Assembly: GCF_003286415.2 (NCBI RefSeq)
Contig: NZ_CP043450.1
Location: 1,550,001 to 1,614,000 of the forward strand
Direction of reading: 5' to 3'
Source: Mucilaginibacter rubeus
GTDB lineage: Bacteria; Bacteroidota; Bacteroidia; Sphingobacteriales; Sphingobacteriaceae
Length of the DNA stretch: 64,000 bases
The position numbers and the translations under genes are program-made. Shown piece by piece: positions 45,470-52,638 of the stretch. Under the pieces are notes generated by a model. That model saw only the letters and a list, made by a program, of their open reading frames with translations. It searched no databases and was not told the origin of the DNA. Every line of letters begins with the position of its first letter. Position 1 is the stretch's first letter.

Positions 45470-45589
45470 CCCCCTAACCCCCTGAAGGGGAATAATGAAC
45501 GTTAATTAAAACGCCCCGGGTAAATAATAATACCTGGGGCGTTTCTTGGTTTATAGCTCCCCCTTTAGGGGGCTGGGGGGCGAGGCTAC
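45466..45589. repeat. Inverted-repeat element that supplies the stop codons of both neighbours
   Basis: The left arm starts gtagccccctaacccc (45466) and the right arm ends ggggggcgaggctac (45589). They are inverted copies with a small gap, each with a CCCCCT...AGGGG core. The argS TAG is at 45467-45469 and the YXWGXW-gene TAG (read on minus) at 45588-45586, exactly mirrored. A terminator hairpin sits between the arms. Confidence 0.7.
45509..45544. terminator. Bidirectional terminator inside the inverted-repeat element
   Basis: The stem aaacgccccgggta / tacctggggcgttt pairs over 14 positions (one wobble) with an 8-nt loop. It separates convergent argS and the lipoprotein gene. Confidence 0.75.
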
Positions 45590-45876
45590 CTCCAATATCC
45601 CTTCACCCAAACATATCCGCGATTGGTTGGTTGCCAATGACCTTGTACGTAAACACGGTTATAACGTGGTCGTGCATAAAAGCCCTGGCGGTAAACGTAG
45701 TGGTTGCCGCGCCAAACCCATTCGCCGGGTACCCAAACCGCATTAGGGTAGGGAGCCACCGGGCGAACATAAACCGGTTCAGCCGGGCGCTCGGTTACAT
45801 AAGCCTGGCTTGAACATGATGCAAATAATGAGCCTGTTAAGGCAAGTACTATTCCTAATTTAGCAATGGTTTTCAT
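45586..45876 (-). CDS. YXWGXW-repeat lipoprotein
   Basis: 96 residues. Lipoprotein signal (LFASC, Cys21). The mature part is rich in Tyr, Trp, Arg and Val with several YXWXXGXW-like units: VWVPGEWVWRGNHYVYRQG, YVQGHWQPTNRGYVWVKGYW. Such small aromatic-rich lipoproteins are common, and their function is unknown. The C-terminus ends exactly at the inverted repeat. Confidence 0.8.
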   Translation of the reverse strand: MKTIAKLGIVLALTGSLFASCSSQAYVTERPAEPVYVRPVAPYPNAVWVPGEWVWRGNHYVYRQGFYARPRYNRVYVQGHWQPTNRGYVWVKGYWR

Positions 45877-45945
45877 TTTCAGATGTTTTTAGTTATTCGC
45901 TATAATAACTATTGACAATATCCAACATCGAAAGTTTAACCGGGC

Positions 45946-46836
45946 TTATGCACTGAATTTATCGGCCACAACCAAATCTTTACTGTCTGCAGTATATTTA
46001 TAAAATCCGCTTCCGGTTTTAGCCCCTAAGTGGCCTGCAGCTACCATATTTACCAATAGCGGGCAGGGAGCATATTTAGGATTGCCAAAGCCATCATGCA
46101 ATACCTTTAAAATGGCAAGACAAACATCCAGCCCAATAAAATCGGCCAGTTGCAGCGGACCCATCGGGTGGGCCATGCCAAGCTTCATTACCGTATCAAT
46201 TTCCTGCACGCCAGCCACACCTTCGTATAAGGTATAAATAGCCTCATTTATCATCGGCATTAAAATGCGGTTGGCTACAAAACCCGGGTAGTCGTTTACT
46301 TCAACCGGGTCTTTGCCCAAAGTGCGCGAAAGTTCCATAATGGTTTCGGTAACGGCATCGGTAGTAGCATAGCCCCTTATCACCTCAACAAGCTTCATTA
46401 CCGGTACCGGGTTCATGAAATGCATGCCTATTACATTGCCCTGGTTTTTGGTAACAGAAGCAATTTTTGTGATGGATATAGATGAGGTATTGGATGCAAG
46501 GATAACTTTATCGCTGCAAATTTCGCTAAGTTGTTTAAACAGTTTGAGCTTTATTTCCTGGTTTTCGGTAGCGGCTTCAATTACAAGGTTGGCATTTTGA
46601 GCGCCTTCGGCCAAATCGGTAAACACGCGGATGCGGCTCAGGGTGTCGCTTTTCACATCTTCGGTGATAGTTCCTTTTTTTACCTGCCTGTCCAAATTAT
46701 TGCCGATGGTTTGCAGGGCTTTGCTCAGGGCATCATCGCTGATATCAACCAATGACACTTCAAAGCCATGCTGCGCAAACGTGTGGGCAATACCGTTGCC
46801 CATAGTGCCGGAGCCAATTACAGTAATGTTTTTCAT
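45946..46836 (-). CDS. hbd: 3-hydroxyacyl-CoA (3-hydroxybutyryl-CoA) dehydrogenase
   Basis: 296 residues. NAD-binding motif VIGSGTMGNGIA (residues 6-17) with Asp in LVDIS. The catalytic His is in GMHFMNPVPVMKLVEVI, and the C-terminal helical domain has KDPVEVNDYPGFVANRILMP and MGPLQLADFIGLD. It oxidises 3-hydroxybutyryl-CoA or works in the reverse, reducing direction. It has the usual length of the short single-domain family. No other fatty-acid or butyrate genes are near. Confidence 0.93.
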   Translation of the reverse strand: MKNITVIGSGTMGNGIAHTFAQHGFEVSLVDISDDALSKALQTIGNNLDRQVKKGTITEDVKSDTLSRIRVFTDLAEGAQNANLVIEAATENQEIKLKLFKQLSEICSDKVILASNTSSISITKIASVTKNQGNVIGMHFMNPVPVMKLVEVIRGYATTDAVTETIMELSRTLGKDPVEVNDYPGFVANRILMPMINEAIYTLYEGVAGVQEIDTVMKLGMAHPMGPLQLADFIGLDVCLAILKVLHDGFGNPKYAPCPLLVNMVAAGHLGAKTGSGFYKYTADSKDLVVADKFSA

Positions 46837-46884
46837 AGTATGAATTTACGAAACCGGCAAATATCGGTTTATAAACAGCCGGTG

Positions 46885-47502
46885 TTACAAGGTAATAAAC
46901 TTACCGGCCTCTTTAACAGTTTTTTTGTTGATAGTGTCTAATTCAGGAATTTGCCCAAGATCAGCCACTTCCGAATAATCAAGAATATAACTTTTAGAAT
47001 AAATATCCTTATCTCCGTTAAAAACCACGCCCATCACCGGGATACCATATTTTTTTAGTGCATGTAATGAAAGCAGGGTGTGATTAATACTGCCTAAATA
47101 GTGCTTGCTTACCAATATGACCCTTGCATTAAGTTGTTTAATGAGGTCGATGATCAGGAAGTTATCATTTAGCGGCACCATGAGTCCACCGGCTCCCTCT
47201 ATGATCAACTGGTTATCTGTTTTGGGCAGAACGATGTTTTCCAGCTCGATGGTCACCTTATCAAGAGCTGCAGATTTGTGAGGCGAAAAGGGCTGTGTAA
47301 GCGCGTAAGCCTCGGGGAAAAACTGAGTAACTGGATTTGAGATGAGGCTTTTAACCTTCAATGTATCGCTTTTATCAAGGTCGCCGGATTGTATAGGCTT
47401 CCAGTAATCAGCGTTTAACTTTTCGGTTAAAATAGCCGAAACCAAGGTTTTACCTATCCCGGTATCAATACCGGAAATAAATATCGGTTGCTTATCAGGC
47501 AT
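46885..47502 (-). CDS. bioD: Dethiobiotin synthetase
   Basis: 205 residues. P-loop GIDTGIGKT (11-19); KPIQSG (substrate-contacting Lys) and EGAGGLMVPLND follow, typical of BioD. It forms the ureido ring of dethiobiotin from DAPA with ATP and CO2. It overlaps the end of the bioF gene by 8 nt, so the two are translationally coupled. The bioA and bioB genes are not in the window. Confidence 0.93.
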   Translation of the reverse strand: MPDKQPIFISGIDTGIGKTLVSAILTEKLNADYWKPIQSGDLDKSDTLKVKSLISNPVTQFFPEAYALTQPFSPHKSAALDKVTIELENIVLPKTDNQLIIEGAGGLMVPLNDNFLIIDLIKQLNARVILVSKHYLGSINHTLLSLHALKKYGIPVMGVVFNGDKDIYSKSYILDYSEVADLGQIPELDTINKKTVKEAGKFITL

Positions 47503-48628
47503 GTAATAGTATAAATTTGTTAAGAGTTACAGCCAGCAAAGTTAAGTCATTTTCTGTATTAAAACTATGCAGGCAAATCCTGATCCGCTCAGTTCCCTGT
47601 GCAACTGTAGGGCTTAAAATGGGCCTTACATCAAGGTTATTCATTTGCAATTGTCTGGCCGCTTCCCGGGCCATTTCATTGCTTTTGAGTACAATACATT
47701 GAATAGGGCCATCGCTGCCGAGCAATGTGAAATTTTCGCCGGTGTTTACTTCCTGTTTAAATAGCCGGATGTTTCGTTTCAGGTTAATGATGGCTTCGCC
47801 TGAGTTTTCCAATAGCTGATAAGCCATTTTTATGGCAGCAAGTTGATGGAAAGATGCTGCCGTAGTATAAATAAAAGAGCGTGCAAAGTTTACCAGGTAG
47901 TTACGTAAATTATTACTGCCGAGCACTATAGCTCCGTGTCCCCCCAATGCTTTGCCAAAAGTTACTACTCTGGCAAAAATCCTTTCTTGCAGGCCAAGCT
48001 CGCAAACCAGTCCTTTAGGATATAAGCCTACCGCGTGGGCTTCATCAACAATCAGTGCTGCATTATATTTCTCAGTCAGGGTGAGGATTTCAAAAAGGGG
48101 GGGAGCATCACCATCCATGGAGTATACGCTTTCAATAACCACATAACAATTGCCTTTGGCTATTTTTAGTTTGGCCTCTAAACTTTCCAAATCATTATGC
48201 CGGAAGCTGTAGCGATTGGCATAGCTCAGCCTCGCCCCGTCAATGATGGAGGCATGTACCAGCTCATCTAAAATAATAGTATCGCCGCGTTGAGCAAGGG
48301 ATGAAAGCAGACCGAGATTAGCATCATAACCCGAATTAAAAAGCAATCCGGCTTCGCTATGGTGATATGTGGCAATCTGCTTCTCCAGATCTTCAGCATA
48401 TTGAATGTTGCCTGATAATAACCTCGATCCGGCGGCGCCATTGAGGCTAAGGGGATGGTTGTTTACCTCATGGGCAATGTTTTGCTTTAAAACAGCCGAT
48501 TGGGCAAAACCGAGATAGTCATTTGAACAAAAATCAACCAGCTCGTTTTCGGGTTTCAGTTCGCGGTAGGTGCCCGATTGCTGCCGCTCCTGCAGTTTAC
48601 GTTTTAAAAAATCTTCGGCTGGGTTCAA
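47495..48628 (-). CDS. bioF: 8-amino-7-oxononanoate synthase family PLP enzyme
   Basis: 377 residues, TTG start (no in-frame ATG near). An alpha-oxoamine synthase pattern is visible: NDYLGFAQS, GSRLLSGNIQYAEDLEKQIA, DELVHASIIDG, the PLP-aspartate DEAHAVGLY and the PLP-lysine in VVTFGKALGGHGAIV. Position next to bioD supports BioF (pimeloyl thioester plus L-alanine) over KBL or SPT homologues. The 8-nt overlap with bioD confirms operon structure. Confidence 0.9.
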   Translation of the reverse strand: MNPAEDFLKRKLQERQQSGTYRELKPENELVDFCSNDYLGFAQSAVLKQNIAHEVNNHPLSLNGAAGSRLLSGNIQYAEDLEKQIATYHHSEAGLLFNSGYDANLGLLSSLAQRGDTIILDELVHASIIDGARLSYANRYSFRHNDLESLEAKLKIAKGNCYVVIESVYSMDGDAPPLFEILTLTEKYNAALIVDEAHAVGLYPKGLVCELGLQERIFARVVTFGKALGGHGAIVLGSNNLRNYLVNFARSFIYTTAASFHQLAAIKMAYQLLENSGEAIINLKRNIRLFKQEVNTGENFTLLGSDGPIQCIVLKSNEMAREAARQLQMNNLDVRPILSPTVAQGTERIRICLHSFNTENDLTLLAVTLNKFILLHA

Positions 48629-48644
48629 TGTGCTTCGTTTTGTG

Positions 48645-48652
48645 CAAAAATA
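48645..48652 (-). promoter_or_regulatory. Candidate -7 box of the bioF-bioD operon
   Basis: Read on the minus strand this is TATTTTTG (TAnnTTTG), 17 nt before the TTG start. It overlaps the A/T edge of the preceding terminator, and no -33 box is apparent. Confidence 0.35.
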
Positions 48653-48680
48653 AAAAAAGCGACCATTGGTCGCTTTTTTC
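48652..48680. terminator. Rho-independent terminator between the LTXXQ gene and bioF
   Basis: A perfect 12-bp stem (aaaaaagcgacc / ggtcgctttttt) with loop att lies about 15 nt past the end of the gene at 48694. It separates that gene from the bio operon. Confidence 0.9.
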
Positions 48681-48693
48681 TATGTGATAATGT

Positions 48694-49053
48694 TTACTGG
48701 CCACCGCCACCCTGGCGCATGCGGTCCATTCTTTCCTTCATTGCTTTGTCGTAAGCAGCAGCTTGGTCGGCTGTTAAAATAGCTTTGATCTTGGTGTTTG
48801 TTGCTTCCATCATTGGGCGCATTGCAGAGCGCATCGCGTCCCTGTCGCCATTGGCTGCGGTACGTACGCTGTCCATTTTGGTAGCCTGCTCTTTGTAAAC
48901 TGCAGTGATCTTGGTTGTTTGATCATCTGTTAATTTAAGTTGAGTTTGCAAATCTTTAGCTCTTTCTTCAGGGCTTTTCCTCATGCCGCCTTGCGCATGG
49001 CTGGCTGCAGAAATTCCTAAAAGGAAGCAGCACATTAACAATAATTTTTTCAT
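48694..49053 (-). CDS. Secreted LTXXQ-like (Spy/CpxP-type) protein
   Basis: 119 residues with a signal peptide ending near SHAQG. The mature helix-rich part has the LTDDQTTKI and LTADQAAAYDKAMKERMDRMRQ motifs characteristic of Spy/CpxP-like periplasmic proteins, and ends in a Gly-rich tail (QGGGGQ). Family members are helical chaperones or modulators of envelope stress. The exact role here is unknown. Confidence 0.8.
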   Translation of the reverse strand: MKKLLLMCCFLLGISAASHAQGGMRKSPEERAKDLQTQLKLTDDQTTKITAVYKEQATKMDSVRTAANGDRDAMRSAMRPMMEATNTKIKAILTADQAAAYDKAMKERMDRMRQGGGGQ

Positions 49054-49127
49054 AGCTTTTTTATTTTATTTACGTTTTAACAGTATGATAAAGATATATC
49101 GTAATGGTTTAAAAAAGCTGATGTAAC

Positions 49128-49904
49128 TTAATTGTTGCCTTGCTGTAAATTAGATATGGAGCGCTGCATCTGGGCCATCATGCTGGTAAGGCTTTCCATG
49201 GTAGGTGCGGGTGATGGCTCCGGTAACTGTGTTGAAATATAACCTTTAGCTTTCCATAGTTCCAGCACGTCTTCGCCTGATATTTCGTATGGTTCGTAAA
49301 CGGGGTTGTCAGAAATAAGTTTTAACTTTTTGTTCTCTTTAAATTTATTGCCAATGCGCTTATAAACCACACCGTCATTTTTAGATATTACTACGTAGGT
49401 TTCGCCGCTTTTTACATCGCCCCAGTTTTCTACGTATTCACCTATTATAATAGTACCGGATACAAGCGGTAACATAGAGTCTCCTTTGATCTCAAAAGCG
49501 CGGTAGGTACCCTGTTTAAACATAGGCAGATAAAACTTGGGGAGCTGGGCTACGTATTCAGGGTCGGCATAACCATTAAGGTAGCCGGCGCTGGCTTTTA
49601 CGGGCACCATTTCTATATTTTCATTTTCATCCTTATCAACAGATATACTCAGGATCCGCAGGTTGGCAGGGTTGCCTTTTGGCTTTGGCTGCCATTTTTC
49701 GTTGATGGTTTCGTTGATGAAGTCATCAATAGTAACATCAAAATAGGTTGCTAATGTTTTTAGTAAGTCATATTTAGGGTCAGCCCGATCTTCTTCGTAT
49801 GCGCCTACTAATGAACGTTTTATACCTAATTCATCCGCGAATTGCTGCTGTGTAAGCCCTTTCTTTTTGCGGAGAAACTTAATATTTTGTGAAATTATTG
49901 ACAT
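49128..49904 (-). CDS. XRE-family regulator with S24 (LexA/CI-like) peptidase domain
   Basis: 258 residues from MSIISQNIKFLRKKKG; a longer form from 49946 is less likely. HTH at about 5-60 (GLTQQQFADELGIKRSLVGAYEEDRADPKYDLLKTLATYF). The C-terminal S24 fold has the catalytic Ser in FEIKGDSMLPLVSG and a Lys candidate in VVISKNDGVVYKRI. Such repressors may self-cleave upon stress or act as non-cleaved regulators. Divergent from a GIY-YIG gene across an 86-bp symmetrical spacer. No phage genes are near. Confidence 0.88.
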   Translation of the reverse strand: MSIISQNIKFLRKKKGLTQQQFADELGIKRSLVGAYEEDRADPKYDLLKTLATYFDVTIDDFINETINEKWQPKPKGNPANLRILSISVDKDENENIEMVPVKASAGYLNGYADPEYVAQLPKFYLPMFKQGTYRAFEIKGDSMLPLVSGTIIIGEYVENWGDVKSGETYVVISKNDGVVYKRIGNKFKENKKLKLISDNPVYEPYEISGEDVLELWKAKGYISTQLPEPSPAPTMESLTSMMAQMQRSISNLQQGNN

Positions 49905-49990
49905 AAAATTTGGATTTGCTAAATTTATTAGTAATTTTATGCTCATAAAGTTAGTAATAATTATCCGTTCACCAAATTTTTTATCATAAA
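49905..49990. promoter_or_regulatory. Symmetrical divergent promoter region with repeats
   Basis: Outer inverted copies aaaatttgg (49905-49913) and ccaaatttt (49972-49980) frame two direct repeats ttagtaat (49928-49935 and 49951-49958, period 23). Both start codons lie just outside. This is a good candidate operator for the XRE-S24 regulator. Confidence 0.45.
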
Positions 49991-50347
49991 ATGAAACGTT
50001 TTGTTTATATCATCACCGACAGGAACCGTAAAAATTTACATGTTGGTTTATGTTCTGACCTGATGAAAACCATCCAGTTTTACAGCGAAATGCCAACTTT
50101 GTTTTTTGACAACGCGCAGCAGCTTAACCGTTTGGTTTACTTTGAGGAGATCAATACCGAAGAGCAGGCTATGGAACGTTTTAAAGTGGTGAGCACTTAT
50201 ACACGCCCGCAAAAAGAAAAAATGATCAGATCTGTTAATGCCGACTGGATAGATCTGACCATTGGGTTAAAGTATGAGCAAGGTTTACGTGTAAGGCCGC
50301 AACTGCGTCCGTCGCTGAATGCTAACCGAAGGGTTATGGCTTTTTAA
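49991..50347 (+). CDS. GIY-YIG nuclease-like protein
   Basis: 118 residues. The N-terminus FVYIITDRNRKNLHVGLCSDLMKTIQFY resembles a GIY-YIG domain (VYII ... LHVG replaces the usual GIY...YIG). RLVYFEEINTEEQAMERFKVV fits the downstream helix with Glu. The motif is degenerate, so catalytic activity is uncertain. The basic C-terminal tail (RVRPQLRPSLNANRRVMAF) could bind nucleic acid. It is divergent from the XRE-S24 regulator and overlaps the end of msrB by 14 nt. Confidence 0.75.
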   Translation: MKRFVYIITDRNRKNLHVGLCSDLMKTIQFYSEMPTLFFDNAQQLNRLVYFEEINTEEQAMERFKVVSTYTRPQKEKMIRSVNADWIDLTIGLKYEQGLRVRPQLRPSLNANRRVMAF

Positions 50348-50813
50348 TAAATTTTAAAGCCCCTGAGTTCATGCAATACCTTTTGCCGCCGCGGTCGGCA
50401 GGGCCATCATCAAACACATGGCCAAGGTGTAAGCCTGTACTTTTTTCGATAACCTCGTCGCGGCTCATGCCGTAACTGTTATCGGTAACTATTGCTACTT
50501 TTTTTGGGTCGACAGGTTTAACAAAACTTGGCCAGCCCGTACCACTGTCAAATTTATCATCCGAGGTGAATAAGGTGTCGCCGGTTGCGGCACTTACATA
50601 AATACCTTTTTCGTGGTTGTTCCAATATTCGTTCTGATAAGGCGGTTCGGTGCCGCTTTCAACCATAATATGATATTGATTGGATGTTAGTGCCTTTTTC
50701 CATTCGGCAGCAGGTTTGCTCAACTTACGTTTGGTATCCTGCCCGTTTGTATTTTGGCATCCCAACGCTGTCAGGACGCTTAAGGCTATCACTGCTAAAA
50801 TGAATATTTTCAT
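50334..50813 (-). CDS. msrB: Peptide-methionine (R)-S-oxide reductase, lipoprotein form
   Basis: 159 residues from MKIFILAV; the ALGC lipobox (Cys19) marks a lipoprotein. MsrB core: KALTSNQYHIMVESGTEPPY, FDSGTGWPSF, GLHLGHVFDDGP and the catalytic cysteine in RYCMNSGAL. The zinc-binding CXXC pairs of many MsrB proteins are missing (YVSAATGDTLF instead of a CxxC pair), so it is a zinc-free type. It repairs methionine-R-sulfoxide in envelope proteins. Confidence 0.92.
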   Translation of the reverse strand: MKIFILAVIALSVLTALGCQNTNGQDTKRKLSKPAAEWKKALTSNQYHIMVESGTEPPYQNEYWNNHEKGIYVSAATGDTLFTSDDKFDSGTGWPSFVKPVDPKKVAIVTDNSYGMSRDEVIEKSTGLHLGHVFDDGPADRGGKRYCMNSGALKFIKKP

Positions 50814-50923
50814 AACCTGTTGTATTTGATTATTCACGCTCCTTATTAGGAGCAGGAAACTTTTATATACTATAACTCAAATACGTAATTATAGTATCGG
50901 GAGATTGTCATCAGAGGGTATGT

Positions 50924-51493
50924 TTATATGATCTTCTTTTTAGGCACCAATACCTTGCTCACCAGGTGGATGATGCCGTTGTTTTGTTTAATATCAAACT
51001 TACTGATTACGCTTTTGCCGCCACTGCCGTCAACCAAAACTATATTGTTATTACTATCTATTTTAGCGAACAATTTGCCGCCCGAAAGTGTGGTAAACGT
51101 GGCTATACCCTTTCCTTTGCTAATCTTTTTTTGAATGTCTTTTGCTTTGAGCTGCCCTGCAATGGCATGGTAGGTAACCAGGTCGGTAAGCTCCCAGATG
51201 TGCGCAGGTTTGGCAAGCGAATCAAATCTGCCGGTAGGCATATCGGTGTATCCCTCATCAACAGGTACAAACATGGTGATTGGTCCCCGGCTTGTATAGG
51301 TACGGGTTAAATGAGTTTTTAATATGAAGAGATAAAACGTGTGGATGTAGGGTACTAATGATATATTTTTTACAATATCATTGTTGGGGAGCATGGTTGC
51401 CCCTGTTGGGATGTTATTGCTTTTATCTACGGTTTGGGCCAGCAATATCGCCGGGCAAAACACAGTAAATATAAATAGCAGTAACTTTTTCAT
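50924..51493 (-). CDS. Secreted fasciclin-domain protein
   Basis: 189 residues, signal peptide ending LLAQT. One FAS1 domain: ITMFVPVDEGYTDMP (H1-type box), LVTYHAIAGQLKAKD, GGKLFAKIDSNNNIVLVDGSGG and DIKQNNGIIHLVSKVLVPK (H2-type box). Fasciclin domains mediate adhesion or surface contacts. A single gene. Confidence 0.88.
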   Translation of the reverse strand: MKKLLLFIFTVFCPAILLAQTVDKSNNIPTGATMLPNNDIVKNISLVPYIHTFYLFILKTHLTRTYTSRGPITMFVPVDEGYTDMPTGRFDSLAKPAHIWELTDLVTYHAIAGQLKAKDIQKKISKGKGIATFTTLSGGKLFAKIDSNNNIVLVDGSGGKSVISKFDIKQNNGIIHLVSKVLVPKKKII

Positions 51494-51585
51494 AGTGTGT
51501 AGGTTATAAGCTAAACATACAAAATATAAATAGGTTTTTGAAATACATGGCTGGGTTGTAGATTATAAGTTAACTTTGTTCACCT

Positions 51586-52587
51586 ATGGAGATCTTCCCC
51601 ACGCAATACTCAACCTTATCGTCGAAAGCGCTCAACGTAAAACTTCAGGAACGTTATGGTTTAAGCAATACTACCTGCAGGCTATTGATCCGTAATGTGA
51701 GCGATACTTACGTTATTGAGAACACGACAGAAAAATACATTTTCAAAATTTATCGTGATGCGCACCGGAAGCTTGAAGAGATCAGGGGAGAAGTAGAATT
51801 ATTAAACACCCTGTTTCAACGCGGGGCAAAAGTATCGCGACCAGTTCCTGACAAGAATGGTGATACCATACAAGCTTTCAACGCCGCGGAAGGAACACGC
51901 TATGGCGTCCTATTTTCATGGGCGCAAGGCAGTGTTGTTTATGCGATAAGCGATGATCAACTTGAAACCGTAGGGCGGGAGATGGCGACTGTACATCATA
52001 TAACTTCATCAATTGAGCTTAGCCATCATCGTCAGCAGTATTCAATAGAAACTCTTTTCGTTAATCCGTTAAAGATCCTTGAACCTGCATTCGCGGGGCT
52101 GGAAGAGGATTATGCCTATCTAAAGCAAACTGCGGCGGAAGTAATTGAGCGATGTAATCAATTTGACGGGAGTTTTAGTTATGGCTATTGTCACTTTGAT
52201 TTCATGCCTAAAAATTTTCATTTTACCAGCGATAATGAGATAACCTTTTTTGACTTTGATTTCGTAGGTAAAGGGCTATTGGCCTACGATATTGCTTCTT
52301 TTTTTGTTCACTACTTTTTAGAGTTTACCTACGGTAAAATCACAGAGAAAGAGGCACGTGATGCATTTCGGATTTTTGTTGATAGTTATCGCAAAGTGCG
52401 ACCGCTATCAAATGAAGAAATAGCCGCCATCCCATACCTGGGATTTGGTTTTTGGCTATTTTACTTTGGTTTTCAATGCGAAAACTTTGATGACTGGTCC
52501 AACTTGTTCTGGGGGCCTAAGTTTATGAAAGATCGTGTTGTGCTGATTAAGAAATGGATGGATACGGCACATATTTTATTGCCATGA
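51586..52587 (+). CDS. Aminoglycoside-phosphotransferase (APH)-family kinase
   Basis: 333 residues. Kinase-like fold: Lys in KYIFKIYRDAHR, catalytic loop YGYCHFDFMPKNFHF (Asp) and metal-binding FFDFDFVGKGLLAYDIASFF. Similar to homoserine-kinase-II/stress-response kinase A-type small-molecule kinases. The substrate is unknown; resistance to an aminoglycoside is not implied. A TAACTTTG box (51571-51578) matches TAnnTTTG just upstream. Confidence 0.85.
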   Translation: MEIFPTQYSTLSSKALNVKLQERYGLSNTTCRLLIRNVSDTYVIENTTEKYIFKIYRDAHRKLEEIRGEVELLNTLFQRGAKVSRPVPDKNGDTIQAFNAAEGTRYGVLFSWAQGSVVYAISDDQLETVGREMATVHHITSSIELSHHRQQYSIETLFVNPLKILEPAFAGLEEDYAYLKQTAAEVIERCNQFDGSFSYGYCHFDFMPKNFHFTSDNEITFFDFDFVGKGLLAYDIASFFVHYFLEFTYGKITEKEARDAFRIFVDSYRKVRPLSNEEIAAIPYLGFGFWLFYFGFQCENFDDWSNLFWGPKFMKDRVVLIKKWMDTAHILLP

Positions 52588-52590
52588 AAC

Positions 52591-52622
52591 AAAAAAAGCG
52601 GCCGATAAGCCGCTTTTCTCTT
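52591..52622. terminator. Bidirectional terminator between convergent genes
   Basis: A perfect 9-bp stem (aaaagcggc / gccgctttt) with loop cgataa and flanking A and T runs, between the APH gene and the TolB-like gene. Confidence 0.85.
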
Positions 52623-52638
52623 TTATAATATAAAATTA

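Noticed and set aside
45546..45746. 66-codon plus-strand ORF in and after the argS repeat element
   Set aside because: It overlaps the YXWGXW lipoprotein gene in antisense and starts inside the repeat.
49128..50347. Prophage remnant suggested by the CI-like regulator
   Set aside because: No integrase, structural, lysis or attachment-site sequence was seen on either side; the neighbours are ordinary chromosomal genes.
50966..51310. 114-codon plus-strand ORF opposite the fasciclin gene
   Set aside because: It is antisense to a clear FAS1 domain and shows no family features.
51571..51578. TAACTTTG as a promoter -7 box for the APH-family gene
   Set aside because: It fits TAnnTTTG, but it lies only 7 nt before the start codon and no -33 box is properly spaced, so chance in AT-rich DNA is equally likely.
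51586..52587. Aminoglycoside resistance gene
   Set aside because: Only the general APH kinase fold is seen; nothing points to antibiotic substrates and the context is neutral.
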